A DNA stretch of 64,000 nt from Fimenecus sp963590415. Its GTDB lineage: Bacteria > Bacillota > Clostridia > Oscillospirales > Acutalibacteraceae. Shown in pieces: positions 7,911-14,865 of this stretch. Numbering within the stretch: the stretch's first letter is position 1; every line of letters starts with the position of its first letter. The stretch lies in assembly GCA_963590415.1 (NCBI GenBank), contig CAVAPB010000001.1:1-64000 (forward strand). Reading direction: 5' to 3'. The notes beneath the pieces are model-generated. The model had not been told where the DNA came from. It saw nothing but the letters and a program-made list of their open reading frames with translations, and made no database searches. A program made the translations under genes and the position numbers.

Positions 7911-9449
7911 ATGGCATCTCGCCGTCTTAAACACAAATATGCCCTTATTACCGAAAAGCTTTCCGAATCGGCAAAAAGCGTGTTACCCATCGTAGCCGTT
8001 GTCATTGCCCTTTCGCTTACAATAGCGCCCATACCGACGGACCTGATGCTGAGTTTTCTTCTCGGCACACTGTTTCTGGTCATCGGCATGGGTCTTTTTT
8101 CGCTCGGAGCGGAAATGTCAATGACCCCGATAGGAAGCAAAATCGGAACATCGCTTACAGCCACTAAAAATCTGCCGCTTATTTTGCTTGTCAGCTTCGC
8201 CCTCGGCTTTGCGGTAACTGTTGCCGAACCCGATTTGCAGGTGCTCGCCCAAACCGTTCCGCATATTCCGAACAAGGTTCTGATTATGACCGTAGGTGCA
8301 GGCGTCGGCTTCTTCCTTGCGCTTTGTATGCTCAGAATTCTTACGGGCGCAAAGCTGAGATGGTTTTTAATCGCCTGCTATTCCGTCGTATTCGCCCTTG
8401 CAGCTTTTACGGATACTGATTTTCTCGGTATCGCCTTTGACTCGGGCGGCGTTACAACAGGTCCCATGACCGTTCCGTTTATCCTTGCTTTCGGGGTAGG
8501 TGTCGCACATTCCCGAAGCGACAAAGACGCGGAGGCTGACAGCTTCGGCCTTGTTGCGCTTTGCTCGATAGGTCCTATCCTTTCTGTCCTTTTGCTCGGT
8601 CTGTTCAGCTCGGGAGGCGATGCAACGGCGGAGATTTCAACAGCGGTATATGACAGCACGGTTCAAATAGGCAAAACCTACCTGTCGGCTGTTCCGAGTT
8701 ATTTCTCGGAAGTCGCTCTGGCTTTAATGCCGATTTTCGTCATATTTTTACTGTTCCAAATATTTTCGCTCCGCCTTTCAAAACGAAAATTTGCTAAAAT
8801 AACAATCGGAATATTCTACACATATATCGGGCTCGTTCTGTTCCTCACGGGTGTAAATGTCGGCTTTTCCTCACTCGGAGCGGTCCTCGGAGTTACACTC
8901 GGCGGGGGCAGACACAAATATCTTGTTATCCCCATTGCCGCACTGCTCGGCTGGTTTGTAATTTCCGCAGAACCTGCCGTAGCCGTGCTCGAAAAGCAGA
9001 TAGAAGAGGTCAGCGCAGGAGCAATATCCGGCAAGAGCATAAAGCTCGGACTTTCCGTGGCGATTTCGGCGGCGATGGCTATTTCGGCACTTCGCGTTGT
9101 AACGGGAATTTCACTTATGTGGTTCCTCGTCCCGGGATATGTGATTTCCCTTGTACTCTCATTCTTTGTTCCCGACATTTACACGGCTATCGCCTTTGAC
9201 TCCGGCGGCGTTGCCTCGGGCCCTATGACGGCGACATTTATGCTTCAGTTTATAATCGGCATATGCCACGCTTTCGGCGGAAACATTCTGCGTGACGCTT
9301 TCGGACTTGTGGCGCTGGTTGCAATGATGCCGCTTCTGACAATACAGGCAATCGGTTTTGTTTCCGAACGAAGGAAGAAAAAGGAAGCCGAGTCCGAACA
9401 GGAGGTCTACGACGACCTTGATATTATCGAATTTTGGGAGGAGGCCTGA
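7911..9449 (+). CDS. DUF1538 integral membrane protein, internally duplicated
   Basis: The 512-residue polytopic membrane protein consists of two related halves. Each half contains the motif FDSGGV(T/A)(T/S)GPMT, near residues 178 and 424. Each half also has an LRxxTGxxLxWFLxxxYxxxxxL block before that motif. This matches the DUF1538 family, whose function is unknown. It could be a transporter, but no substrate is established. Start ATG 7911 follows AGAGGTG. The next gene, a PII-like protein, begins two bases after the stop. PII proteins typically gate transporters, so regulation of this protein by its neighbour is a reasonable inference. Confidence 0.85.
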   Translation: MASRRLKHKYALITEKLSESAKSVLPIVAVVIALSLTIAPIPTDLMLSFLLGTLFLVIGMGLFSLGAEMSMTPIGSKIGTSLTATKNLPLILLVSFALGFAVTVAEPDLQVLAQTVPHIPNKVLIMTVGAGVGFFLALCMLRILTGAKLRWFLIACYSVVFALAAFTDTDFLGIAFDSGGVTTGPMTVPFILAFGVGVAHSRSDKDAEADSFGLVALCSIGPILSVLLLGLFSSGGDATAEISTAVYDSTVQIGKTYLSAVPSYFSEVALALMPIFVIFLLFQIFSLRLSKRKFAKITIGIFYTYIGLVLFLTGVNVGFSSLGAVLGVTLGGGRHKYLVIPIAALLGWFVISAEPAVAVLEKQIEEVSAGAISGKSIKLGLSVAISAAMAISALRVVTGISLMWFLVPGYVISLVLSFFVPDIYTAIAFDSGGVASGPMTATFMLQFIIGICHAFGGNILRDAFGLVALVAMMPLLTIQAIGFVSERRKKKEAESEQEVYDDLDIIEFWEEA

Positions 9450-9451
9450 TT

Positions 9452-10114
9452 ATGGAATATATAATATCCGTAGTTGCTCCGGATGATATAAAAGAGCTTG
9501 TCAGAATTCACAAGGAGCAGGAGATTCCGATTTTCATGACCGTATTCGGACACGGAACAGCGGTTCAAAGTATGCTCGACCTACTGGGCATCGATTCAAA
9601 TGAGCGGCGTATCGTAATAGCCGTTGCAAGCTCGGAGAAAGCAGAAAAGCTGATAAAAGAAATAAAGCGATGCCTTTATATAGGTGTGCCGGGACACGGA
9701 ATCATAATTTCAGTGCCGATAAAAAGTATAGGAGGCGGAAAAAGCGTGAATATTTTAGCACAGGGCGAAATGCCGAAAAAGGAACTTCCCAAAACAAATG
9801 CAGCCTATGAATTGATTGTCGCCGTTGCGAACGAGGGCAGGACGGATAAGGTTATGAATGCCGCAAGGGCTGCGGGTGCGACCGGCGGAACGGTAATACA
9901 CGGAAAAGGTACAGCCTCCGAAGAAGCGGCGCACTTCCTCAACATCTCGATAGCAAGCGAAAAGGAAATGATTTTCATTGTTGCGAGAAAAGAGCAAAAG
10001 TCGGAAATAATGCGTTCCGTTCTTGAAAAGGCCGGCCCGAACACCGACGCTCGAACCGTGCTTTTTTCCCTACCCATAACCTCTGTTGAGGGTTTCGGTC
10101 TGTTTGAAGATTAA
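9452..10114 (+). CDS. Tandem PII-like signalling protein
   Basis: The 220-residue cytoplasmic protein is made of two ferredoxin-like PII-type repeats. The first half begins EYIISVVAPDDIKELVRIHKEQ. The second half begins YELIVAVANEGRTDKVMNAARAAGATGGTVIHGKG, the part most like classical GlnB/PII. The canonical uridylylation Tyr is not evident. ATG 9452 is chosen for its strong ribosome site GGGAGGAGG. It is coupled to the DUF1538 gene and likely senses a nucleotide or metabolite for it. That role is inferred from the pairing. Confidence 0.8.
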   Translation: MEYIISVVAPDDIKELVRIHKEQEIPIFMTVFGHGTAVQSMLDLLGIDSNERRIVIAVASSEKAEKLIKEIKRCLYIGVPGHGIIISVPIKSIGGGKSVNILAQGEMPKKELPKTNAAYELIVAVANEGRTDKVMNAARAAGATGGTVIHGKGTASEEAAHFLNISIASEKEMIFIVARKEQKSEIMRSVLEKAGPNTDARTVLFSLPITSVEGFGLFED

Positions 10115-10137
10115 AACGAAAACGGCTGTCGCAACAT

Positions 10138-10168
10138 AGAAAAGCCAAGTCTTACGACTTGGCTTTTC
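10138..10168. terminator. Bidirectional terminator between PII-like gene and tRNA-Arg
   Basis: AGAAAAGCCAAGTC / GACTTGGCTTTTCT with loop TTAC is symmetric, with U-rich tails in either direction. It serves the plus-strand PII-like gene and the minus-strand tRNA, whose encoded CCA it directly follows. Confidence 0.8.
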
Positions 10169-10243
10169 TGGCACCCCCTGCGAGAATCGAACTCACAACT
10201 AACCCTTAGGAGGGGTTTATTATATCCATTTAACTAAGGAGGC
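10169..10243 (-). tRNA. tRNA-Arg (anticodon CCT)
   Basis: On the minus strand the acceptor GCCTCCT pairs with AGGGGGT (two G-U pairs). The D stem is GTTA/TAAT. The anticodon arm is AACCC-CTCCTAA-GGGTT, which gives anticodon CCT (reads AGG). The T arm is GTGAG-TTCGATT-CTCGC. The discriminator is G and CCA is encoded (10169-10171). A partial copy of its 5' part lies upstream at 10413-10458. Confidence 0.95.
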
Positions 10244-10313
10244 ATAATTAGTATTAAATTGTAATCTTTCTTACAACGGCAATGTTGCATTACCTCTTAA
10301 AGGGTTTATTATT

Positions 10314-10417
10314 ACGAGCAAAGCGAGTAACAAGGTTCTGAATGTGAAACATTCAGGTTCTTATAACGAGCCTGCGAGTAACAAGGTTCTGAACGCTTCT
10401 GCGTTCAGGTTCTTATA
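10314..10417 (-). repeat. Two tandem 52-bp units, each with a hairpin
   Basis: Units 10314-10365 and 10366-10417 share ACGAGC, GCGAGTAACAAGGTTCTGAA and TTCAGGTTCTTATA. The central hairpins differ in sequence but both pair perfectly: TGAATGT/ACATTCA in the first unit and TGAACGC/GCGTTCA in the second. They lie between the intact tRNA-Arg and its truncated copy, and are probably carried on the tRNA precursor transcript. Confidence 0.75.
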
Positions 10418-10458
10418 TCCATTTAACTAAGGAGGCATATGTTCGTGTTAAATTGTCA
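10413..10458 (-). pseudogene. Truncated duplicate of the tRNA-Arg 5' part
   Basis: Positions 10413-10439 are identical over 27 bases to 10220-10246, the acceptor 5' strand and D arm of tRNA-Arg(CCT). Similarity continues upstream in both copies (CAATTTAATAC and CAATTTAACAC). The anticodon and T arms are absent, so it cannot be a functional tRNA. Confidence 0.85.
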
Positions 10459-10503
10459 GCCGCCGACGCATCATCAACCGCTTTCACTCAAACGAGCGTG
10501 ATA

Positions 10504-10532
10504 ATTGTACCAAAAATACGGTGCTTTGTCAA
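10504..10532 (-). promoter_or_regulatory. Promoter for the tRNA-Arg transcript
   Basis: On the minus strand there is a perfect TTGACA (10527-10532), 17 bases, and TACAAT (10504-10509). It lies upstream of the truncated tRNA copy. The transcript would pass through the remnant and both hairpin units before reaching the intact tRNA about 260 bases on. Confidence 0.85.
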
Positions 10533-10608
10533 TGAAAGACGCTATTGTTTTATTTTTATTTGTATGTTAAAATCAAATTATCTCAAATATAATAAAAAGG
10601 GTGAGATT

Positions 10609-11580
10609 ATGGAAAAGTCAAACACAAAAAGAAATACCGTCATATGCGTATGCATTTTTACGGTTATTTTCGGCGCACTTCTTGCGCTTGCTACGGTTTT
10701 TGACCTGCGTGTAAGCGAAATACTCGTTCGCCTTGACCCGGGCGCTTACTTTACAAACAGCATTTTCGGCGCAGTTTTTGAATGTATCGGCTCATGGCCC
10801 GTTTACCTGTTTCTGAGTATTGCGTTCGCCTGTATTTACACGAACACAAAGCGCAGTAAAAACAAGCCGCTTCGCATTTTGGGTTCTGTCGCCTCAAATA
10901 TCGCTTCGGTCGTCTGTATGTACATATTGGTAACCGACACCGTGGGTTATGCCGAAAGGCACGCCGATATTGAAAGCTTTACCTCTACGGTTTTTGCGAA
11001 AATCGTTTTCGTATTCGTCTCCGCAGCGTTCGGCGAGCTTATCTGCAACGCCTTTTCAAAGGTTGACGACAAAACAGCAAAGGCACTGCTTAAATATTCG
11101 TTTATCATTCTTTTTGCGGCGGCTTTTGCAAACATAATCGTAAACATAATCAAAAACATTATGTGCCGCCCGAGATACAGAACAATGAACTTCCTCGGCG
11201 ACACCGAACACACGAATTTCCACCGCTGGTATCAGAAATTCTCCATGCCCTCGGAGGACTCGCCGCTCTATATTGCCTCGGCAAACGGACACAAGGTAGG
11301 CAAAGACGCATACCGCTCGTTCCCGTCGGGTCATACCTGTGCGGCGGCAACAACCTATACCCTGCTTGCGCTCCCGCACCTTTTCAAGAAGTACAATACG
11401 GTTAAAATGAAAGCCCTCCTGTACTTCGTTTCGGTAGCCGTAACCGCAACCGTAGCCGTCAGCAGAATTGTCTGCGGCGCTCACTTCTTCTCCGATGTCC
11501 TCGTCGGCGGCACGGCAATGTTTATCGGCGTTATGCTTGCAATCAAGATTTTTGTAAGAAAAGATTACGAAAGAGTATAA
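10609..11580 (+). CDS. PAP2-family membrane phosphatase
   Basis: This is a membrane lipid phosphatase of the phosphatidic acid phosphatase type 2 family. It may act on undecaprenyl pyrophosphate or a phospholipid head group. The three family motifs are present: a KNIMCRPRYR segment, SFPSGHTCAA, and SRIVCGAHFFSDVLVG, with the two catalytic His residues. There are about six hydrophobic segments in 323 residues. ATG 10609 follows AAGGGTGAG, and an earlier in-frame start lacks a ribosome site. Substrate is not determinable from sequence. Confidence 0.85.
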   Translation: MEKSNTKRNTVICVCIFTVIFGALLALATVFDLRVSEILVRLDPGAYFTNSIFGAVFECIGSWPVYLFLSIAFACIYTNTKRSKNKPLRILGSVASNIASVVCMYILVTDTVGYAERHADIESFTSTVFAKIVFVFVSAAFGELICNAFSKVDDKTAKALLKYSFIILFAAAFANIIVNIIKNIMCRPRYRTMNFLGDTEHTNFHRWYQKFSMPSEDSPLYIASANGHKVGKDAYRSFPSGHTCAAATTYTLLALPHLFKKYNTVKMKALLYFVSVAVTATVAVSRIVCGAHFFSDVLVGGTAMFIGVMLAIKIFVRKDYERV

Positions 11581-11602
11581 TAGGATAAAGTTATACTAAA
11601 GC

Positions 11603-11652
11603 AAATCCCTGTTGAGATGCAGAATTACTGCTGTCCGACGGGGATTTTTTTG
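11603..11652 (+). terminator. Terminator after the PAP2 gene
   Basis: AAATCCC pairs with GGGATTT around an inner GCAG-AATTA-CTGC hairpin. The 3' side runs into ATTTTTTTG. Confidence 0.7.
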
Positions 11653-11701
11653 TTTTCCGCCTTTCGGGTAAAATAATAAAAAATACTCGGAGGGAAATTA
11701 A

Positions 11702-12544
11702 ATGAGCGGACGGAAAATAACAGAAAATGTAATTCTGAGCTTTGAAAAGTATTTGTCGGAGCAAGAGAAAAGCCCCTCGACAATTGAAAAATATATCCGT
11801 GATGTCAGAGCGTTTGCGGTTTTCACTAAAAATTCGGAAATAACAAAAGAAACGGTTATTGCATACAAAAAGCATTTGCAAGAGAATTACGCCGTGCGTA
11901 GCGTTAATTCAATGCTTGCAAGTGTCAACAGTTTATTTTCTTTTTTAGGTTGGCACGATTTGCGAGTGAAGTCTCTGAAGCTTCAACAACAGGTATTCTG
12001 CCCCGAAGAAAAGGAGTTGACCAAAGCGGAATATTCACGGCTTTGCATGACGGCAAAAAGAAAGCACAACGAAAGGCTGAACCTCATTTTGCAAACGATT
12101 TGCGGTACGGGGATACGGGTCAGCGAATTGCAATATATAACCGTTGAGGCGGTAAGACGCGGTGAAGCGGTTGTGAACTGCAAAGCGAAAACTCGCTCGG
12201 TGTTTATCGTAAAGGAGCTGAAACAAAAATTGCTCCGATATTCTTCGGAGCAAGGAATTAAAAGCGGTATGATTTTTGTAACACGAACGGGCAAGCCGAT
12301 AAGCCGCACAAACATTTGGCGTGAGATGAAAGCCTTGTGCAAAGAGGCAAATGTCAATCCGCAAAAGGTTTTTCCGCATAATCTGCGCCACCTGTTCGCC
12401 CGTGTGTTTTACGGCATTGAAAAAGACATTGCAAAGCTCGCCGATATTCTCGGTCATTCAAGTATCAACACCACAAGAATTTATATAATTTCAACAGGAA
12501 CGGAGCATCGCAAGAAAATGGAAAATATGCGCTTGATAATGTAG
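11702..12544 (+). CDS. Tyrosine recombinase, probable DNA invertase of the adjacent switch
   Basis: This site-specific recombinase has 280 residues. The N-terminal SAM-like core-binding domain is at about 8-85. The catalytic domain has Arg139 (GTGIRVSEL), a Lys near 163, His226 and Arg229 (HNLRH), His252 (LGHSS) and nucleophile Tyr261, so all key residues are present. Start ATG 11702 follows CGGAGGG. It is a stand-alone gene, unlike phage integrases, which sit with excisionase and phage genes. The two inverted 22-bp sites begin 37 bases after its stop, so it likely acts on them. XerC/D-type or integron-like roles are less likely. Confidence 0.92.
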   Translation: MSGRKITENVILSFEKYLSEQEKSPSTIEKYIRDVRAFAVFTKNSEITKETVIAYKKHLQENYAVRSVNSMLASVNSLFSFLGWHDLRVKSLKLQQQVFCPEEKELTKAEYSRLCMTAKRKHNERLNLILQTICGTGIRVSELQYITVEAVRRGEAVVNCKAKTRSVFIVKELKQKLLRYSSEQGIKSGMIFVTRTGKPISRTNIWREMKALCKEANVNPQKVFPHNLRHLFARVFYGIEKDIAKLADILGHSSINTTRIYIISTGTEHRKKMENMRLIM

Positions 12545-12546
12545 CC

Positions 12547-12577
12547 TAAAAAACAAAAAATCCGCCACAATAGGCGG
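12547..12577 (-). terminator. Leftward terminator just outside the invertible segment
   Basis: On the minus strand CCGCC-TATTGT-GGCGG is followed by ATTTTTTGTTTTTT. It stops leftward transcription coming out of the 12603-12831 segment before it runs antisense into the recombinase gene. In the plus direction there is no T-run. Confidence 0.85.
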
Positions 12578-12580
12578 TAA

Positions 12581-12602
12581 CAACATAATCGGCATTATGT
12601 TG
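12581..12602 (+). repeat. Inverted recombination site, left
   Basis: Arms CAACATAAT and ATTATGTTG flank the asymmetric spacer CGGC. This 22-bp sequence is the exact reverse complement of 12832-12853. Two inverted arms around a short asymmetric centre is the design of tyrosine-recombinase crossover sites. Confidence 0.9.
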
Positions 12603-12831
12603 TAAAGTCAAAACCGAACAATCAAAACATAACGCCTTTTATCAAAATTAACATATCATATAAAGCGTAAAAAGTCAAGAATCAAGTCAAAAAATGTATT
12701 TATAACCATAACGCCAAAACCTTTGTTATTGTCAGCTTTGACAATTTTCATAAGGCTTGTTTTTTCATACCCTTTTTTCTGCGTTTGAACAAATTTCAAG
12801 AGCGTTTATTTGATTGATATGTTCCTGTATA
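12603..12831. other. Probable invertible promoter segment (229 bp)
   Basis: This AT-rich, non-coding segment lies between two inverted 22-bp sites. On the minus strand TTGACT (12673-12678) and TATGTT (12650-12655) are 17 bases apart and would drive leftward transcription into the terminator at 12547-12577. Inversion would turn it toward the ribosome site at 12871. A plus-strand TTGACA at 12738-12743 lacks a convincing -10. Inversion itself is inferred, not seen. Confidence 0.65.
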
Positions 12832-12853
12832 CAACATAATGCCGATTATGTTG
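12832..12853 (-). repeat. Inverted recombination site, right
   Basis: The same arms, CAACATAAT and ATTATGTTG, flank spacer GCCG, making it the exact reverse complement of the left site. The opposite spacer direction predicts inversion, not deletion, of the DNA between them. Confidence 0.9.
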
Positions 12854-12883
12854 CACTTGAAGCAAAATGCAGGAGAGAGTTCA

Positions 12884-12931
12884 ATGACACCGATTGTTTC
12901 TGTTATCGTCACAACACAAAAACAGCATTGA
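12884..12931 (+). pseudogene. 5' remnant of a family-2 glycosyltransferase-like gene
   Basis: A strong ribosome site AGGAGAGAG (12871-12879) is followed by ATG and the peptide MTPIVSVIVTT, the usual first strand of GT2 glycosyltransferases (normally SVIVTTYN). The frame then leaves the pattern (QKQH) and stops after 15 codons. The rest of the gene appears deleted. It is placed exactly where a gene controlled by the invertible promoter would start. Confidence 0.6.
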
Positions 12932-13107
12932 TGCAATTGTCGGAAATGATCTGCTATTTCGCCCCTATGAGTAACAAGCAAATTGCGGATATTGAAGATC
13001 GAATCACTACAAAAATCTTTGAATTAAAAATATTCCGGACAAGACCACTTGTATCGTTAAACTCAATTCACTTCTTGACGAACGAAATCGAAAATGCGAA
13101 TTATTGA
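12931..13107 (+). other. Unrecognised coding remnant
   Basis: The open frame (MQLSEMICYFAP... to ...NEIENANY) overlaps the end of the glycosyltransferase remnant and has no ribosome site. The peptide is protein-like but I do not recognise it. It may be the 3' part of another gene joined by deletion. Confidence 0.3.
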
Positions 13108-13121
13108 AATGAGGTAGCTAA

Positions 13122-13364
13122 ATGGATTATTCTGAATTGCTAAAAAAAGCAAATGCTCGTATATCTACTATCCCCTATGGTCAAGTTTTTCTAGCAAAGG
13201 ATTTGTTTTCTGGAACAGAGTGGAATCAACTTCAAAAAGGCGAGAAACTAAATTTTGGAAAGCAATTTAAAAATGCCGTTTTAGATGAAAAATTTCCCGA
13301 TGTTGTATATATTGGAAAAGCAGAAAACAACTCTGCACAATATCAAAAGATAAGAAATAATTAA
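13122..13364 (+). CDS. Small DUF1413-like protein
   Basis: An 80-residue protein with ribosome site ATGAGGTAG 7 bases before ATG. The block GQVFLAKDLFSGTEWNQLQKGEKLNFGKQFKNAV resembles the DUF1413 pattern of small proteins often found on mobile elements, with a conserved DLF...W core and a G.xF end. Function is unknown. It is AT-rich, like the surrounding accessory DNA. Confidence 0.55.
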   Translation: MDYSELLKKANARISTIPYGQVFLAKDLFSGTEWNQLQKGEKLNFGKQFKNAVLDEKFPDVVYIGKAENNSAQYQKIRNN

Positions 13365-13366
13365 TC

Positions 13367-13675
13367 ACGAAACAATTAACTTGTGAACAGTGCGGTATAA
13401 TTCCCCTTATCAAGCAGGATGGCATATTTGTATGTCAATCCTGTGGAGTGAAGTATATCGTTGAAGAAGCAAAAAATGATGGTAAAAGGCACTGTAGAAG
13501 TTGCCGGCACTGTTTCTATCTAATGAACTAAAAAACTTTATCACAGGCTGTGCGTAACGCAAGAGGAACTTCAGATGATCTAACCGCTATTAGACATTAT
13601 GAAAACATAAGCGTTAAAGACCCTGCTACTTGGGAAAGACGAAGAAAATGTTCTCTGCTAATTGTAAACATATGA
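13367..13675 (+). pseudogene. Broken TFIIB-type zinc-ribbon protein gene
   Basis: Three frames in sequence give parts of one protein family. First is a zinc ribbon, LTCEQCGIIPLIKQDG then FVCQSCGVKYIVEEAK. Next is VKGTVEVAGTVSI, then SNELKNFITGCA. Last is ARGTSDDLTAIRHYENISVKDPATWE. In intact homologues these follow one another (zinc ribbon, linker, then a helical 'YYE.I...DPTSWEA' repeat). At least two frameshifts and several stops separate them, so the gene is dead. It stands directly before another zinc-binding protein gene. Confidence 0.7.
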
Positions 13676-13706
13676 TAATAAATTAATTTTATGAGGAGGG
13701 TATATT

Positions 13707-14447
13707 GTGGCAACAAAGTTCAGACTTGGTGAGGGGGCAGAAAAATTCACATGCCCCTACTGCAAAATACAATTTAAGAAAGGAGACGAAGCAATTTCCT
13801 GTCCTACATGTCAGACATTACATCACGCAAGTTGTTGGGAAGAAAACAAAGGGTGTACAACTTTTGGTTGCCCAGAACAACATTATGAAACACAAGAAAC
13901 GAATACGGGTAATGTATACCTAAATTGTGGAGAAACATTAGATGACAGGCAGACATATTGCCCAAATTGTGTGCAACAAGTAGGAGTACAAATTGATTCA
14001 AATATCACTCCCACTGTTTCACAGCTTAATTCAAGCATAAATAAATCGAATAAAAAGAAAAGCAAAATACCACTTATTATCGGATTCATTATTTCTGCTG
14101 CTATTATCGTTTTAGTACTACTTCCGAAAGGCGGTGTAGCAACAAAAAATTTCAACACAATGTATTCTGATATTGCAGATAAACCCTGGTGTGAGATAGC
14201 TTATGATGGAACATGGATGAAAATTGATACAAACCCTTTAGACATTGACGGTTTAGATTATTCACAAGCAATATTGGAAGTACAATCAATCAATTCAACT
14301 CTTGGTTTCTCCTCATCAGTTTATCAAGAAATGCTTGACACAAGAGCTCTTGACGGTCGTCAGAGTGCTTCCTGCGATAAATACGAGGTTTCGTGGTCAT
14401 ATCATCCAAGTCATGGTTTGGAAATATTGTATAAAATTAAAAACTAA
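13707..14447 (+). CDS. Prokaryotic RING-finger/zinc-ribbon membrane protein
   Basis: The 246-residue protein starts at GTG 13707 after GGAGGG. Residues about 15-55 form a RING-like zinc site: CPYCKIQFKKGD, ISCPTCQTLHHASCWEE, GCTTFGC. A second zinc ribbon follows (LNCGETLDDRQTYCPNC, about 72-88). A single transmembrane helix (IPLIIGFIISAAIIVLVLL, about 118-137) leads to a C-terminal domain of unknown function with DKPWCEIAYDGTWMKIDTNP. The topology suggests zinc domains inside and the C-terminal domain outside. Bacterial RING family 1 proteins are known only by sequence, and no ubiquitin system is visible nearby. Confidence 0.75.
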   Translation: MATKFRLGEGAEKFTCPYCKIQFKKGDEAISCPTCQTLHHASCWEENKGCTTFGCPEQHYETQETNTGNVYLNCGETLDDRQTYCPNCVQQVGVQIDSNITPTVSQLNSSINKSNKKKSKIPLIIGFIISAAIIVLVLLPKGGVATKNFNTMYSDIADKPWCEIAYDGTWMKIDTNPLDIDGLDYSQAILEVQSINSTLGFSSSVYQEMLDTRALDGRQSASCDKYEVSWSYHPSHGLEILYKIKN

Positions 14448-14514
14448 AACACGGATATAAGCGCTTGTCAAGAGAACAAAAAACTAACAAATTATTATAT
14501 GAGGTGATTATAAA

Positions 14515-14850
14515 ATGGAGATTATGTATTTATTTTTTATTCTTGTTGTTGCGGCGTTATTGGGGCTGATTCCGGGTAACATCGCCAAAAAGAAAGGCTA
14601 TAGCTTCGCTTTGTGGTGGTTTTACGGATGGATGCTTTTTATTGTCGCTATCATTCATGTAAATTTAATTCCCGACAAAAACGCACAGCAACCGTATATT
14701 CGCTCAAACAGCATTTCAAATTATCCGCCGTCAAGTATTGAACAAAGCGCAATAGAGGAACTTAAAAAATACAAGGAACTGTTTGACCAAGGTGTAATTA
14801 CCGAAGCAGAATTTCAAGTAAAAAAAGATCAGCTTCTTAAATTGATGTGA
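14515..14850 (+). CDS. SHOCT-domain membrane protein
   Basis: The 111-residue protein has two N-terminal hydrophobic helices, about 4-22 and 33-52. The C-terminal SHOCT module (EELKKYKELFDQGVITEAEF, then QVKKDQLLKLM) is a short oligomerisation domain common on bacterial membrane proteins. The ribosome site is ATGAGGTG. It is followed after 15 bases by another SHOCT gene, so the two are probably co-transcribed. Confidence 0.8.
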   Translation: MEIMYLFFILVVAALLGLIPGNIAKKKGYSFALWWFYGWMLFIVAIIHVNLIPDKNAQQPYIRSNSISNYPPSSIEQSAIEELKKYKELFDQGVITEAEFQVKKDQLLKLM

Positions 14851-14865
14851 GGGAGGCTAAACAAA

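Noticed and set aside
10453..10608. Longer start for the PAP2 gene
   Set aside because: It overlaps the tRNA promoter and lacks a ribosome site; ATG 10609 has one.
12738..12766. Plus-strand promoter from TTGACA in the invertible segment
   Set aside because: No usable -10 occurs at 15-19 bases; the sequence there is T-rich (TTTTTC).
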